From Sapria himalayana (taxonomy: Eukaryota; Streptophyta; Magnoliopsida; Malpighiales; Rafflesiaceae): 64,000 bases of DNA. The stretch covers positions 218,737 to 282,736 of the forward strand of contig JAREIK010002618.1 of NCBI GenBank assembly GCA_029783825.1, written 5' to 3'. Under the pieces are notes generated by a model that saw only the letters and a program-made list of their open reading frames with translations, was not told the origin of the DNA and ran no database searches. Of the stretch, positions 63,253 to 64,000 are shown in pieces; the first letter of the stretch is position 1, and every line of letters begins with the position of its first letter. The position numbers and the translations under genes are program-made.

Positions 63253-64000
63253 ATCTATCAATCTATCTACCTATATATTAGTCTATATGTATATCTATAT
63301 ATTTAGATATCTATCTACCATTCTATCAGTATATCAGTCTATTTATCTATCTATCTCTCTATTATTTTATCTAGCTAACTATCTATTGTCTGTCTATCTA
63401 TATATAAATTTATCTATCATATGTCTATCTTACTATCAGCCTATCTATCTGATTATTTAATTATTTCTCTTTTTATCTATCTATCTATCTAATTAAATAT
63501 TTATCTTCCTATCTATCTTTATATCTACATATCGATCTATATGTCTAATTGCCTATCTATCATTTTGTCCAATTACATATCTATCTATCTGATTATCTGT
63601 CTATCTATCTATCTATCTATCTACCTAGCTATCTTTCTGTCTATCTGTCTATCTATCTAAATGTCTATTTGAATATCTAGTAATCTATCTATCTATTTAT
63701 CTATCTATTTGTATATCAATCTATTTGTATATTAGTTTTTCTATTTACCTTATAATAAATCTATCTATATATCTATCTATGGATCTATTTTTGTATTTAT
63801 CTATCTGTTTATCTGTTTATCTATGAATCTATCTATTTATCTATATATCTGGTTATATACCTATCTATCTATCTAATAATCTTTCTATTTGTCTATCTAT
63901 ATATCTATCTATCTATCTATCTATTTGTCTATCTTTCTACCTATCAATTTATCTATCTCTCTATCTATCCATCAGTTTATTGACCTATATATATTTGTCT
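60252..64000 (+). repeat. Degenerate TCTA array, right-edge block
   Basis: TCTA polarity on the + strand, starting at about 60,252 and running off the window. It contains a (CT)n tract near 60,290-60,308, (TG)n at 60,492-60,530 passing into (TA)n, and (TA)n at about 63,200-63,250. Variants match the giant array. Open frames up to 252 codons are artefacts. Confidence 0.97.

Noticed and set aside
16661..64000. Dozens of long + strand frames encoding Ser/Ile/Tyr/Leu-rich peptides (up to 252 codons)
   Set aside because: TCTA repeats contain no stop codon in any of the three sense frames, so such frames are automatic. Three overlapping frames are open at once, and no domain or codon bias is visible.
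1..64000. tRNA, rRNA, snRNA or telomere repeats
   Set aside because: None recognised by eye. The only tRNA-like words are primer-binding sites of LTR elements. A covariance-model scan would be needed to exclude small RNAs.
1..64000. A new defence, biosynthetic or signalling gene system
   Set aside because: No cluster of intact genes exists in the window; apart from the ARF1 copy, all recognisable coding sequence is decayed transposon.

Overview
The window looks like a gene-poor, very AT-rich stretch of a flowering-plant nuclear genome. Remnants of several plant transposon classes support this: Ty1/copia, two kinds of Ty3/gypsy, L1-type LINE pieces including a DUF4283-type protein, CACTA-like ends and a possible hAT end. 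There is also an intronless copy of a plant-type ARF1 GTPase. Nothing prokaryotic is visible: no operons, CRISPR, rRNA or recognisable tRNA. The species cannot be named from sequence alone.

Just over half of the window (about 33 kb) is degenerate TCTA/TAGA tetranucleotide DNA. It reads TAGA on the + strand at 1-1,146 and 54,747-55,652. It reads TCTA at 16,661-34,576, 40,499-49,756 and 60,252-64,000, running off the right edge. The 16.7-34.6 kb and 40.5-49.8 kb blocks were one array of about 27 kb, split by a 5.9-kb LTR retrotransposon. The many open frames in these arrays (Ser-Ile-Tyr-Leu type peptides) are artefacts, because TCTA repeats have no stop codon in any sense frame. The arrays are not simple slippage products: they show 12-bp sub-periods, 120-bp and roughly 475-bp duplications, and motifs shared over about 6 kb.

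Layout. 1-1.15 kb: TAGA array. 1.15-3.9 kb: AT-rich, no gene. 3.93-4.31 kb: decayed gypsy RNase H. 4.32-6.83 kb: AT-rich tandem repeat of about 540 bp, into which a processed ARF1 copy (4,894-5,800) was inserted with a target-site duplication. 6.83-7.23 kb: 244-bp tandem duplication. 7.39-7.74 kb: palindromic minisatellite. 8.8-10.5 kb: LINE reverse transcriptase remnant. 10.7-13.26 kb: Ty1/copia remnant. 13.3-16.65 kb: AT-rich spacer with a GC-rich island. 16.66-49.76 kb: giant array with the gypsy element at 34,577-40,498. 49.76-50.28 kb: CACTA-like end. 51.64-53.64 kb: more of the 540-bp repeat. 53.66-54.75 kb: possible hAT remnant. 54.75-55.65 kb: inverted TAGA array. 55.65 kb: second CACTA-like end. 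56-60.07 kb: low-copy sequence with minisatellites and a broken DUF4283 gene. 60.25 kb to the end: TCTA array.

The only open frame close to a full host protein is the ARF1 copy at 5,058-5,552, and it has lost its native start. The genes do not form a pathway. The biology here is repeat and transposon dynamics, and the giant higher-order tetranucleotide array is the most unusual feature.
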